A stretch of 64,000 nt of DNA from NCBI GenBank assembly GCA_902705825.1, contig CACSIL010000053.1, forward strand, positions 40,260-104,259, given 5' to 3'. The DNA is from Halioglobus japonicus. GTDB taxonomy: Bacteria; Pseudomonadota; Gammaproteobacteria; Pseudomonadales; Halieaceae. Under the pieces are notes generated by a model. The model made no database searches. It had not been told where the DNA came from and worked only from the letters and a program-made list of their open reading frames with translations. Shown piece after piece: positions 23,305 through 32,342 of this stretch (position 1 is its first letter; every line of letters starts with the position of its first letter). A program made the translations under genes and the position numbers.

Positions 23305-24243
23305 TCAAAGTGCTGGTAATTTGAGCTGTTGCAGTCCTTCGCGCAGGCCAATTTTGGGTGTCCAGCCAGTGGCGGCGGTAATCGCACTGTTGTCTGCTAC
23401 CCAGTCATCGTGGCGCAGTTCGCGCAGTTTTGGCGGTGTCAGCATGGGTGCAGCGCCTGTGATATTCGCGATTTTGCTATTCACAGCCGCTACGGTGTTC
23501 AGCAGCCAGCGAGGCACCTGAAAAAGCCGAATCCTGCGCGACCAGTGTTCCTCGGCGATGGCGGTCATTTCGTGCCAGTTGTAGCCGTTTTCCCTGCCGT
23601 CGGACAGGGTCAGGGTTTGTCCGCTGGCCGCCTCGCTTCGCAGGCAGGCAATAATGGCTTCCACCAGGTCCGACACATGGATCAGCGACATGCGCACTTC
23701 GGGCGAGCCCGGCACGACCGCGATGCCGCGCTGCATCAGTTCAAAGATGGGCAGCATTTCTTTATCGCCAGGGCCGTAGACAGCGGGGGGACGCAACACT
23801 GTCCGGTCGATATCCGTAAACTGCTCCAGCAGTTGCTCGCCTTCCCATTTACTGTGGGAGTACCAGGATAAATGCGGTTCGCGCGCGACCATTGAAGAGA
23901 GCAGCAGTAACCGCAGCGGACGGGGCTGCGCCCGGATAGCCTCCAGTACGGCGGCCGTACCGGCGACATTTACGCGATCGAAGTCTGCCTGCGAATTGCC
24001 GCGCACAGCGCCGGCGCCGTGGATCACGGCATCACAGTCCTGCAGGAGTTTTTGCAGTGCGGCGGCGTTGGCGAGGTCTCCCTCTATAAGGGTGACACCG
24101 ATGTCGGCAAGGTGTGCTGCCTTCGGCTTGTTTCTAACCAGTGCGCGTACCCGGTAGCCCAGGTCCAGCAGGCGCTGGCACAGCGTAGAGCCGATAAAAC
24201 CGGTGGCACCGGTAACGGCAATAAGGCTGCCGTCGGCGATCAG
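23305..24243 (-). CDS. NAD-dependent epimerase/dehydratase, candidate ceramide reductase (CerR-like)
   Basis: An extended SDR of 312 residues if translation starts at CTG 24243. The N-terminal Rossmann motif is TGATGFIGS (about 11-19), with the catalytic Y-x3-K in WYSHSKWEGE (Y128, K132). LSSMVAREP supplies the Ser and VLRPPAVYGPGD the substrate region. The first usable GTG (24027) would remove the Rossmann motif, so the real start must lie upstream. The only candidate is CTG in the CTGA that overlaps the stop of the acyl-ACP synthetase, with GAGGGTGG before it. In Caulobacter a homologous SDR beside an acyl-ACP synthetase reduces the 3-keto group of oxidised ceramide. The neighbours support the same role here. 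Confidence 0.8.
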   Translation of the reverse strand: MIADGSLIAVTGATGFIGSTLCQRLLDLGYRVRALVRNKPKAAHLADIGVTLIEGDLANAAALQKLLQDCDAVIHGAGAVRGNSQADFDRVNVAGTAAVLEAIRAQPRPLRLLLLSSMVAREPHLSWYSHSKWEGEQLLEQFTDIDRTVLRPPAVYGPGDKEMLPIFELMQRGIAVVPGSPEVRMSLIHVSDLVEAIIACLRSEAASGQTLTLSDGRENGYNWHEMTAIAEEHWSRRIRLFQVPRWLLNTVAAVNSKIANITGAAPMLTPPKLRELRHDDWVADNSAITAATGWTPKIGLREGLQQLKLPAL

Positions 24244-26018
24244 GCTGAAGCCACCCTCAAGCGTACTTCCTCCGTCGCCGCATCGAGCATATCCAGATCG
24301 TTGCCGTTGATGAAGTCAAGTCGCGCCTTGGCGCGTGACAACTTGCCGGAGGATGTACGCGGAAGCGAGTGAATGGGCACCAGCTCGACGTAGCAGTCCA
24401 GGCTCATTTCCATACGCACGAGAGCTGTGAGACGGCGTACCAGATTGCTGCGTTTCACAGCGTCTGTTTCACGACATTGCACCATCAGCACGCAGAGTTC
24501 CTCGCCTTCGCTGTTCGGTGCAGAGAATGCCACCGCGTCGCCAGCACGTACTTCGGGCTGTGTTTCGGCCACATGCTCAAGATCCTGTGGCCAGATGTTG
24601 CGACCGTGGATGATGATAAGGTCTTTTTTGCGACCGGTGATGGTGAGTACACCGTCCACCAGGTAGCCGATGTCGCCAGTATTCAGCCAGCCGTCTTCAC
24701 TCAGCGCGTGGCTGGTTTCTTCGGGCAGGTTGAAATAGCCGGCCATCACACTGGGGCCGCGCAGATAGATTACGCCACTCTGCCAATCGCCCAATACGCG
24801 GTCATCATCGCGGATTTCGACTTCAAAGTTTGGCATCGGGATGCCGCAGTTAACAAAGTGCCGACCTCGGCCCTGTGTATCATTTTCATCCAGCAAAACC
24901 GCCTCGTGATGGTCTGAGAGGTGGTCGCTGTCGACATAGTGCGTAGTGAAGCCTGTCCACAGCGGTGAAAAGCTGATGCCCAGGGTACATTCTGCCATGC
25001 CGTAACAAGCCAGAAATGCGCGGCGATCAAAGCCGGCGGGCTCCATCATTTCGGCAAAGTATTCCAGTGTCTGGGGGCGAATCATCTCTGCGCCGATACC
25101 GGCGACTCGCCAGTTGCTGAGATCGTACGATTCGACATCACTGGGTCTTACGCGGCGTGCGCAAAGGTCATAGCCGAAAGAAGGTGCAAACGAGATGGTC
25201 GCGCGGGTTTTCGTCATCAGTGTCAGCCACTGCCTGGGACGCATCGCGAATTCGCGGGTATCCAGGTAATCGATGGACACCTGTGCTGCCATTGGTACCA
25301 GCACGAAGCCTACCAGCCCCATGTCGTGGTAGAACGGCAGCCAGGACATCATGCGGTCATCGGAGTTCATCTCCAGGCCGTGCGAGATGATGCCCTGCAG
25401 ATTGGACATTGCGGTGTGGTGCTTGATCACGACGCCCCGTGGGAATCGGGTGCTGCCCGAGGTGTACTGGATATAGGAGATATCCTCCGGCGCGATGGCC
25501 GGCAGTTCCTGTTGTGATGTGGGCAGTGCGTAAAAGGCTTCAGGCGTTTCCACCATACGGATATTCATGCCTTCGCTGGCTTCCTGCAGAAAGGGCAGGT
25601 ACCCCTCAGAGGCGACACCGATGGCAGCATCGCTGGCTTCGAGCAGGAGATGCAATTGCGCCACATAGGCACAATGTGCGCCGACCTTGACGGAGGCGGG
25701 CAGTGCAACTGGAATCAGGCCGGCGTACTGGCAGGCGTAGAAGAAGCGAATAAAGTCCGGATTGGTTTCAGCCACCAGCGCTACGCGGTCACCCTTTTCG
25801 AGTCCGAGCCCCAGCAACTTGTGCGCCAGCGCCAGTGCGTCTTCTCGCAACTCAGCATAGGACAAGCTGGCATAGATGGCGCCACGGCCAGTATAAAAGT
25901 TGGAGCCTGTCTCACCCTGGGCGGCATAATCGAGCGCTTCGGTCAGAGTGGCAAAGTCAGCTGGCCGAAACGGTAGTTCATGGTGAGTTGGCGTGGTATT
26001 TACGGTAGCATTTTGCAA
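24240..26018 (-). CDS. Fatty acyl-AMP ligase / acyl-ACP synthetase
   Basis: A 592-residue adenylate-forming enzyme of the FAAL class. Marks: P-loop YIQYTSGSTRFPRGVV, LPFYHDMGLVGFVLVPM, CYGMAECTLG, GYLVDGVLTITGRKKDLIIIHGRNIWPQDLE and the C-terminal PRTSSGKLSRAKAR with the catalytic Lys. It activates fatty acids as acyl-AMP and passes them to an ACP. A TTG at 26018 preceded by AACGAGGAATC is preferred over the ATG at 26096 because of the Shine-Dalgarno spacing. The downstream reductase is coupled by a CTGA overlap. In Caulobacter a homologue charges the ACP that serves ceramide synthesis; the ACP candidate here is at 35811. It heads the operon running to 18467. Confidence 0.85.
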   Translation of the reverse strand: MQNATVNTTPTHHELPFRPADFATLTEALDYAAQGETGSNFYTGRGAIYASLSYAELREDALALAHKLLGLGLEKGDRVALVAETNPDFIRFFYACQYAGLIPVALPASVKVGAHCAYVAQLHLLLEASDAAIGVASEGYLPFLQEASEGMNIRMVETPEAFYALPTSQQELPAIAPEDISYIQYTSGSTRFPRGVVIKHHTAMSNLQGIISHGLEMNSDDRMMSWLPFYHDMGLVGFVLVPMAAQVSIDYLDTREFAMRPRQWLTLMTKTRATISFAPSFGYDLCARRVRPSDVESYDLSNWRVAGIGAEMIRPQTLEYFAEMMEPAGFDRRAFLACYGMAECTLGISFSPLWTGFTTHYVDSDHLSDHHEAVLLDENDTQGRGRHFVNCGIPMPNFEVEIRDDDRVLGDWQSGVIYLRGPSVMAGYFNLPEETSHALSEDGWLNTGDIGYLVDGVLTITGRKKDLIIIHGRNIWPQDLEHVAETQPEVRAGDAVAFSAPNSEGEELCVLMVQCRETDAVKRSNLVRRLTALVRMEMSLDCYVELVPIHSLPRTSSGKLSRAKARLDFINGNDLDMLDAATEEVRLRVASA

Positions 26019-26587
26019 TGTAGATTCCTCGTTTTCGACGATCCTTCCGCCGGTGTACCAATTTTCAAAGAGCGGGTGCTGTGTAACCCTCTTCAAAGCA
26101 GAGGTGTAACGCGCAGTTCAATAATTCCCCTTGCTGGTCTGTGGGTGGCTTGTCAGTCATTCTCACAACTACGTGCACTGGGGAGACCCTTTGCTCAGAC
26201 CCTGAAAATTGGGTTATCTGATAAGGCGTAATCCTAGCATTTTGGGCTTTGGGGCTTATAGGAAATAATACCAAGGGCCGAAGTGAACTATTCCAAAGAA
26301 AGGCTGTGCATTGGGCGGCAGAACGCTTTCAGGAGGCGTAAAAGCGCCGGTGTACCAGCGCTTTTCAGGGGCTCTGAGACGAACGGTTCTGGATGCTGTA
26401 TAGTATGTAAGTATCTGATAAATATAGAATAAATTGTCATTGATTGTCGGCGCTTACAGGGCGTGATCCAATGAGGGCGATCTGCAATATTTGTCAAGAT
26501 GTTACGGCGGTGGGCGGTATACACTCGCTCAATGGTGTGTATAAGCGTCAATTATCAGCGCAGAAGGCACCCAAATGGGTACCCGGG
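26019..26587. other. Intergenic control region between AsnB and the acyl-ACP synthetase operon
   Basis: A stretch of 570 bases without a convincing gene. It must hold the promoter of the minus-strand operon starting at 26018 and the 3' end of the asnB transcript. It looks AT-richer than its surroundings. Apart from the hairpin at 26340-26365, nothing specific is seen. Confidence 0.5.
26340..26365. terminator. Bidirectional terminator-like hairpin
   Basis: Perfect inverted repeat AAAAGCGC / GCGCTTTT with a 10-nt loop, flanked by A-run and T-run. It lies about 220 bases beyond the asnB stop codon (minus strand) and is a plausible terminator for it. Confidence 0.5.
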
Positions 26588-28534
26588 TTACTGCTCTCTC
26601 CACCAGGCCTGAAACATCAGTATCGACCACATCAATTCCGAGTGATTGGCCCAGCCGTAAAGGTGCTGTTGCCAGGCATTGCGCACGCGCGTTGCATCGA
26701 AAATGCCCTGCTCGCGCAGCGTCTGTTCTGACAAAAGATCTTCAGCCCAGTCCCTCAGCGGGCCAACCAGCCATTCCTTGATGGGCACACTGAAGCCGCG
26801 TTTGGGGCGATCTATCAGTTCTCGGGGAACATACTGCATGAGCAGGTCGCGCAATACGCGTTTACCGGTTTTTCCGTCAAACAAATATTCGCGTGGCAGT
26901 GACCAGGCGAGTTCCAGAACCCGGTGGTCTAGCAGGGGGGCGCGCGCTTCCAACCCCACTGCCATACTCGCGCGATCAACCTTCACCAGAATATCGTCGG
27001 GCAGGTAGCCGATGTAATCGTAGTGGAGCATGGCGAGCAGGGGGTCCTGCACATCCGCCCAGTAAGACGGATCTGTCAGCGGCGTTGAAGGGGCAATGGC
27101 GCCTGACACGAACTGATCCACCGCCAGACACTTGTTGAATTTATTGGCCAGAATTTCCTGCGGTGAATTGGCTGCCCAATTACATGATCGCTGGCTCGCT
27201 TTGCCCAGCTTGCGCGTCCAGCGCGGCACGGTTTTGCCGTCGTCGGCGTATTTTTTTGCAAAGCGCCAGCTGCCGCTGCCCAGTGCACTGACAACGGGCT
27301 GCACCAGACTTCTGGCGCCCTCGGGTACTCGCTGCACACTGCTCCAGCGGTTCAGGCATTCCCGGTAGCGCTTGTAGCCGGCCATCTGTTCATCCCCGCC
27401 ATCGCCGGTGAGCACCACCTTCAGTTGCTCGCGGGCCAGCTTGCACACCAGGTAGGTGGGGATCTGGGAAGAGTCTGCGAAGGGCTCATCGTAGATGTGC
27501 GGTAGCTGCGCTACGACATCGAGCGCCTGATCGGGCGTGACATAGATCTCGTGGTGCTCCGTTTTGAGATGGCTGGCCACGGCAGACGCGTATTCGGCTT
27601 CGTTGTACTTTTCCTCCCAGAAACCGATGCTGAAGGTCTTCACCGGGCGGTCAGATTGTTGCTGCATCAGGGAGACGATCATGGAGGAATCGATACCGCC
27701 CGAGAGCAGAGCGCCCAGCTCGACGTCGGCTACCATACGATCGCCGACAGCCTGATGGAGCACGCTATCGAGCTCCTTAATCGCGTCCTCATAGCTGCCC
27801 GTGAAGCGGTTGCGCTCGCCGTTTTCGGCGATAGCTTTTGCGGACCAGAACTGTGTAGGGGAGACACTCCAGGGTGTGCAGTCCTGCGGTATTTTCAGCA
27901 GGCTCCCCGGTGGCATTTTGCGTACGTTCTTGTAAATGGAGCGCGGCTGGGAGACCCAGCCGTACTGCAGGTATTGCCCCAGCGCATCGCGGTCCAGGTC
28001 GCGTTCAAAATCCGGGTGCTGGCGCAGGGCCTTAAGCTCCGAACCGAACAGCAGGCTGTTGCCACACCAGCCGTAATAGAGCGGTTTTTTACCCACCCTG
28101 TCACGCGCCAGCCACAGGCAGCGCTCTTCTCTGTCCCACAGTGCAATAGCGAACATGCCTTCCAGCATGCCGACAGCCTTTTCAACGCCCAGTTGCTGCA
28201 CGGCGGCGAGAATCACCTCGGTGTCGCTGTGCCCTCGAAACGGATAAGCCGACACCCCCGCTTCCTGTCGCAGCCTGGCAAAGTTATACACTTCGCCGTT
28301 AAAGGAGAGTATGTATCGGCCGGACGCCGATACCATGGGCTGGGCGCCCGCTTCAGTCAGATCGATGATGGAAAGGCGGCGGTGCCCCAGCGCTACTGGG
28401 TAGGAGGGGTCGACCCAGACACCGTCGGCGTCGGGACCGCGGTGCATAATGGTGTCGGCCATACTTTGGCAGCGCCGCGAGAGATCCTCAGCGGAGCCGC
28501 CGCTGTACTGTATAAACCCGGTAATTCCACACAT
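26588..28534 (-). CDS. asnB: Asparagine synthase (glutamine-hydrolysing), AsnB type
   Basis: A 648-residue two-domain amidotransferase. Translation from ATG 28534 gives MCGITGFIQ, so the catalytic Cys2 of the class II glutaminase is exposed. RGPDADG, SFNGEVYNF and SDTEVIL follow. The synthetase domain has the ATP motif ALLSGGIDSSMIVSLM, FSIGFWEEKYNEAEYA, VLTGDGGDEQMAGYKRY and LEARAPLLDHRVLELAW. In surface-polysaccharide loci such paralogues (WbpS type) often amidate sugars or amino-acid substituents instead of making asparagine, and its place between GT4 and lipid genes suggests that. It starts 14 bases after the GT4 stop, so the two form an operon. Confidence 0.88.
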   Translation of the reverse strand: MCGITGFIQYSGGSAEDLSRRCQSMADTIMHRGPDADGVWVDPSYPVALGHRRLSIIDLTEAGAQPMVSASGRYILSFNGEVYNFARLRQEAGVSAYPFRGHSDTEVILAAVQQLGVEKAVGMLEGMFAIALWDREERCLWLARDRVGKKPLYYGWCGNSLLFGSELKALRQHPDFERDLDRDALGQYLQYGWVSQPRSIYKNVRKMPPGSLLKIPQDCTPWSVSPTQFWSAKAIAENGERNRFTGSYEDAIKELDSVLHQAVGDRMVADVELGALLSGGIDSSMIVSLMQQQSDRPVKTFSIGFWEEKYNEAEYASAVASHLKTEHHEIYVTPDQALDVVAQLPHIYDEPFADSSQIPTYLVCKLAREQLKVVLTGDGGDEQMAGYKRYRECLNRWSSVQRVPEGARSLVQPVVSALGSGSWRFAKKYADDGKTVPRWTRKLGKASQRSCNWAANSPQEILANKFNKCLAVDQFVSGAIAPSTPLTDPSYWADVQDPLLAMLHYDYIGYLPDDILVKVDRASMAVGLEARAPLLDHRVLELAWSLPREYLFDGKTGKRVLRDLLMQYVPRELIDRPKRGFSVPIKEWLVGPLRDWAEDLLSEQTLREQGIFDATRVRNAWQQHLYGWANHSELMWSILMFQAWWREQ

Positions 28535-28548
28535 CGCCAATCCGCCTG

Positions 28549-29829
28549 TTATTCTCGACCTTCAGCGCGTGTGACAACGGCGTCTAGCATTTTGAGATAG
28601 GTATCGACAGCCCGGTCAACGGAAAAGTCCTGTGACCGGTGCTGCAATACCGCTTTGTCTTGTGGGTTGTCCAGCGTCTCCCCAATGGCATCGGCCATGG
28701 CATCCACATCGCCGATGGCAACCAGCGCGCCATATTTTCCATCCGCTAGAATTTCTCGTGAGCCGCCGGGGCAATCTGTACTAACCACCGGGCAGCCACA
28801 GGCCAGCGCCTGAATGAGAACACCGGGCAAGCCCTCGTAGAGAGACGGCAGGACGAGAAGAGACGAGTGAGCCATAAACTGGAATGGGTTGCCGACAAAT
28901 CCGGGCATATCCAGATCTGCCTGTACGCCCAGATCATTTGCCAGTTGCTGCAGTTCCGTGCGCAGCCTTCCCTCTCCCAGAATGACCAGCCGCACTGGCC
29001 GCTGTGCGCGCACCAGCGCGAACGCCCGGAGCAATGTCGCAAAGTCTTTTTGTTCAGTCAGCCTGCCCGCTGCCAGAATGACCGGCACGTTGCCAGGCGT
29101 AAACCAGGGGTGTTCCAGCGGCTGCCTGGCGTTAGCGTGCAGGCTTTCGTCGACAACCGGGTTGTGAATAGTTGTTACCGATTCCCGGCTCACACCGATA
29201 CTGCTGACCAGCTCGTCTGCTGCGGCCTGTGATACCGCAATCACCGCGTCTGCTCCAGGGTAGGTGCGCTTTACCAATTCTGGCAGGTAGCGCCATTTCG
29301 CTTTGCGGGAATTGGCGGGGTCAGAGCAATACGTGGACAGCGCAATACGTTCACTGACCACAACCGGCACGTTGGAAGCTGAAATTTGTTTCGCCCAGAT
29401 CACGGCGAGATTCGCGTAAGTGATTGCCGACAGAACGACATCCGGGTTGTGAGTTTTCAGATACAGCTGCAGCGATGGTATTCGGGCGATTTCCGGAACG
29501 ACCTTTTTCGCCAGCAGGACCGGGCGCAGCAGCGCAAAAAAGTGCTGGATGTTGCCCTTCATGACGATCCAGCGCGCCCGCAGGCCGTTGACGGCCTCCA
29601 GTTCAATCAGGTTCACCCCCGCCGGCACTTCAGTGAGATAGGCTCCTTTGGCCTGGCAAAGAACCAGATCGACCGCTCGGCCCTGCGCCAGAAACCCTTT
29701 GATCAGGTTCAGCATCGAACGTTCTGCGCCACCGCCCTTCAGGGAGGGCAACAGAACCGCTATTCTGGCAGCGCGTGCTCCTGTGGGTGATTTGTCGTTC
29801 ATTCCTTCCGTCTCTGGTTTGCCGGGCAT
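28549..29829 (-). CDS. GT4-family glycosyltransferase
   Basis: A 426-residue GT-B enzyme. The N-terminal domain opens with IAVLLPSLKGGGAERSMLNLI. The C-terminal domain has PVILAAGRLTEQKDFATLLRAF, VRLVILGEGRLRTEL, and SLYEGLPGVLIQALACGCPVV, followed by CPGGSREIL. It resembles the enzyme at 17211-18614 in length and in the G-G-G-A-E-R loop, so the two are likely paralogues acting on related acceptors. The start is 29829 or 29802 (MNDKSPTG); the second has a purine-rich GGAAGGA directly before it. It is first in a two-gene unit with asnB and divergent from the ceramide-synthase-like gene at 30087. It probably acts on the cytoplasmic face of the inner membrane. Confidence 0.83.
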   Translation of the reverse strand: MPGKPETEGMNDKSPTGARAARIAVLLPSLKGGGAERSMLNLIKGFLAQGRAVDLVLCQAKGAYLTEVPAGVNLIELEAVNGLRARWIVMKGNIQHFFALLRPVLLAKKVVPEIARIPSLQLYLKTHNPDVVLSAITYANLAVIWAKQISASNVPVVVSERIALSTYCSDPANSRKAKWRYLPELVKRTYPGADAVIAVSQAAADELVSSIGVSRESVTTIHNPVVDESLHANARQPLEHPWFTPGNVPVILAAGRLTEQKDFATLLRAFALVRAQRPVRLVILGEGRLRTELQQLANDLGVQADLDMPGFVGNPFQFMAHSSLLVLPSLYEGLPGVLIQALACGCPVVSTDCPGGSREILADGKYGALVAIGDVDAMADAIGETLDNPQDKAVLQHRSQDFSVDRAVDTYLKMLDAVVTRAEGRE

Positions 29830-30086
29830 TCACGACAGCGACGCCGTACACCGGTTTCCCACCTGATTTTACGCGGGGTATCTTCGAATCCCACAAGTAT
29901 TCACGTGCCGGAAACTCCGGACGTACATTAAATGGCGTCATTGGTTGAGGCGAGCAAGAGCCTAGTATACACCGAAGACAACGAGTCACCATTGGCTCTG
30001 GTTTAAAGGGGTATCGGGGCCCGATTTCTCAGGGGGTCAATTCAACGGTATACTTGCGGCCCTTTTTGTGGACACAGCGCAGAGGA

Positions 30087-31235
30087 ATGACTGCAAATAC
30101 CGATAACAAAGTGCCAGTCTCAGTGCAGGTCGTGACCGAAGGTGCTGGTATGCGCCAGTTTCTGGCTCTACCGCAACGGATTTACGCCACTGACCCGGCC
30201 TGGATTGCGCCGCTTGATTTTATGAAGCGCGAGCAGATGTCCCCGAAAAATCATTTCTTTGATCACGCCCGCTGGCGCGCCTGGGTTGCCTATCGCGGCG
30301 ACCAGCCAGTGGGACGGATCACCGCCCAGATCGATGAAATGCACCTGCAGCAGCACGGTGACGATGTGGGCTATTTCGGTATGCTGGAAGCGGAAGACGA
30401 TCCTGCCATCTTCGCTGCACTTTTTGCCGCTGCCGAAGACTGGCTGCGCAAAGAAGGCATGAAAGAGGTGCGCGGGCCTTTCAATCTGCATGTGAATGAA
30501 GAGGTCGGCCTGCTGGTGGATGGCTTTTCCACGCCGCCCTATGTCCTCATGGGGCACGCCGGGCCCTGGTACGGACCAGCTGTTGAAGCCCAGGGATATG
30601 TCGGGGCAAAAGACCTGCTGGCCTATAAGGTGCGGCCGGATTTTGACGCTCCGCGAGTAATGGAGCGCCTCGCACAGCGCGTATCGGACCGTGTGGTAGT
30701 GCGCCCCGTGCGGCGCAAACACCTGCACGAAGATGCCGAGATCATGCGCGAGATTTTTAATGATGCCTGGCAGAACAACTGGGGTTTTGTGCCGCTGGCG
30801 GCAGCCGACTGGACTGAAACCGTGTCCACGCTGAGCAAACTGATGCCCGAGGATTACATTCAGATTGCAGAGTACGACGGCGAACCGGTCGCCTTCATTG
30901 TGGCGCTGCCCAATCTGAACGAGGCAGCGCGCGACCTCAATGGCCGCCTGTTACCCTTCGGTTGGGCCAAGCTCCTGTGGCGCTTGAAAGTGCGCCATCC
31001 GAAATCGGCCAGAGTACCGCTGATGGGTGTAAGGCAGAGCTTCCAGCATTCGCGACTGGGCCCCACGTTGGCTTTTATGGTGATTGATGCAGTGCGCAAA
31101 GAGCTACATGCGCGCGGCGTGGAAGATGTAGAAATGGGTTGGATACTTGAGGATAACGACGGCATGCGCAATATCATTGAAACCATAGGCGGCGTGGCGT
31201 ATAAACGCTACCGCGTCTACCAGAAAGAATTATAG
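30087..31235 (+). CDS. GNAT-like N-acyltransferase, candidate bacterial ceramide synthase (bCerS)
   Basis: A 382-residue protein with the layout of a GNAT-superfamily acyltransferase. LALPQRIYATDPAWIAPLDFMKREQMSPKNHFF (quoted in parts: IYATDPAWIAPLD, KNHFFDHA) is followed by AYRGDQPVGRITAQIDE, VRGPFNLHVNEEVGLLVDGF, YGPAVEAQGY, and a C-terminal core EDVEMGWILEDNDGMRNIIETIGG. The length and these blocks match the family that in Caulobacter acylates 3-ketosphinganine to oxidised ceramide. The assignment rests on recollection of the family plus co-location with serine palmitoyltransferase, ACP, acyl-ACP synthetase and reductase. The start ATG at 30087 directly follows AGAGGA. The nucleotidyltransferase gene begins 3 bases after its stop, so the two are coupled. 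Confidence 0.75.
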   Translation: MTANTDNKVPVSVQVVTEGAGMRQFLALPQRIYATDPAWIAPLDFMKREQMSPKNHFFDHARWRAWVAYRGDQPVGRITAQIDEMHLQQHGDDVGYFGMLEAEDDPAIFAALFAAAEDWLRKEGMKEVRGPFNLHVNEEVGLLVDGFSTPPYVLMGHAGPWYGPAVEAQGYVGAKDLLAYKVRPDFDAPRVMERLAQRVSDRVVVRPVRRKHLHEDAEIMREIFNDAWQNNWGFVPLAAADWTETVSTLSKLMPEDYIQIAEYDGEPVAFIVALPNLNEAARDLNGRLLPFGWAKLLWRLKVRHPKSARVPLMGVRQSFQHSRLGPTLAFMVIDAVRKELHARGVEDVEMGWILEDNDGMRNIIETIGGVAYKRYRVYQKEL

Positions 31236-31237
31236 AA

Positions 31238-32056
31238 ATGCACCTGGACCCCGAAACGCATCAAATAACGGCTATTGTACTGGCGGGTGATCGCACCAAA
31301 GCGGATTCACTCATCAACCACACCAAGGCTGGCAGCAAGGCCATGATAGATCTGGACGGCACCCCTATGGTGCGCCGGGTGCTCAACTCCCTGCGTGTCG
31401 CGAAGGTCGTGAAGAAGATTTGTCTGGCAGGCCCCGAGGCCAGCGAGGTTGCCACCGATGCAGCCCTGCAAAAATGGATCGATGACGGTGAGATCAGCTG
31501 GAGTGAACCGGGCATCAGCCCCAGCACCAGCGCTTACCAGACAATGCAGTCGCTCGACCCGGAGGAGGCCGTACTCCTGACCACGGCTGATCACCCACTG
31601 CTGACACCCGAGATCGTCGATGCATTTGGCCGCCAGAGTCTGGCCGATGATGTCGATGTTACGGTAGGGCTGGCACCCTATGCACTGGTGGCCGAGGCCT
31701 ATCCCGGTATCCGCAAAACAGTATTGCACTTCAGCGATGGGGATTTTTGCGGCTGTAACCTGTTTGCCTTCATTACGCCCGAGGGCCGACGCGCCGCCAA
31801 GTTCTGGCGCAGAATCGAGCAGGAGCGCAAAAAACCCCTGGTCGTTATCGGCCTCCTCGGCTGGTGGGCCGTCATTCGCTACCGCCTGGGCCTGCTCTCT
31901 CTTGAAGAGGCCCTCACGAAACTCAGCAAACGGCTGGGGCTGCGTATGCGTGCGGTCATCCTGCCTTATGCCAATGCCGCTATCGACGTCGATTCCATTG
32001 CCGATCTTATGTTGGTTAAAGGCGCGCTTGAGAAGGCTGCTGCTGAGGACGCCTAG
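31238..32056 (+). CDS. MobA-like NTP transferase domain protein
   Basis: A 272-residue nucleotidyltransferase fold (NTP_transf_3 type). ITAIVLAGDRTKADSLINHTKAGSKAMIDLDGTPMVRRVL gives the nucleotide-binding loop (here A-G-D-R in place of the usual G-G-x-S-x-R-M) and the Lys. LLTTADHPLLTPEIVDAF provides the metal-binding D-H-P, and IDVDSIADLMLV the C-terminal Asp. Such enzymes transfer a nucleotide to a sugar- or alcohol-phosphate. It is coupled to the ceramide-synthase-like gene, only 2 bases apart. It may therefore activate a polar head group (CDP- or GDP-linked) for the lipid; that is inference. It is not a recognisable MobA for molybdenum cofactor. Confidence 0.7.
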   Translation: MHLDPETHQITAIVLAGDRTKADSLINHTKAGSKAMIDLDGTPMVRRVLNSLRVAKVVKKICLAGPEASEVATDAALQKWIDDGEISWSEPGISPSTSAYQTMQSLDPEEAVLLTTADHPLLTPEIVDAFGRQSLADDVDVTVGLAPYALVAEAYPGIRKTVLHFSDGDFCGCNLFAFITPEGRRAAKFWRRIEQERKKPLVVIGLLGWWAVIRYRLGLLSLEEALTKLSKRLGLRMRAVILPYANAAIDVDSIADLMLVKGALEKAAAEDA

Positions 32057-32227
32057 CGGTTGTTGACGGTAAGTATGGGGTGGTTCGACCTTTGTGGTTT
32101 GGTAATTTTGGTGGTTGGCGCCCCGCCCTCGACTATCACGTGTAATTCGAATAAATATCGGTCACCCTAAATAGCACCGCCAACATAACTTCGACTCCGT
32201 ATGAGTGAGATCAGAGCCGCTGATAGA

Positions 32228-32318
32228 GGTTGTAGGGAGGAAGAGGCCATTTCACAAAGCGAATTCGTTGGTCCGGCACTCCGGGAGTGACTGAAATGGC
32301 CTCTTCCTCCCTGCAACC
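32228..32318. repeat. Long inverted repeat (27-bp arms) between convergent genes
   Basis: Arms 32228-32254 and 32292-32318 are complementary over 27 bases with a single G-T wobble (GGTTGTAGGGAGGAAG... / ...CTTCCTCCCTGCAACC). The 37-nt loop begins CAAAGCGAAT and holds an inner hairpin CACTC-CGG-GAGTG. It lies in the 286-base gap between convergent genes, so a bidirectional terminator is likely, although there is no T-run. Its plan recalls the hairpin family at 47.1 and 60.4 kb. Confidence 0.8.
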
Positions 32319-32342
32319 GGCTACGACCTCCGAACACCTCAC

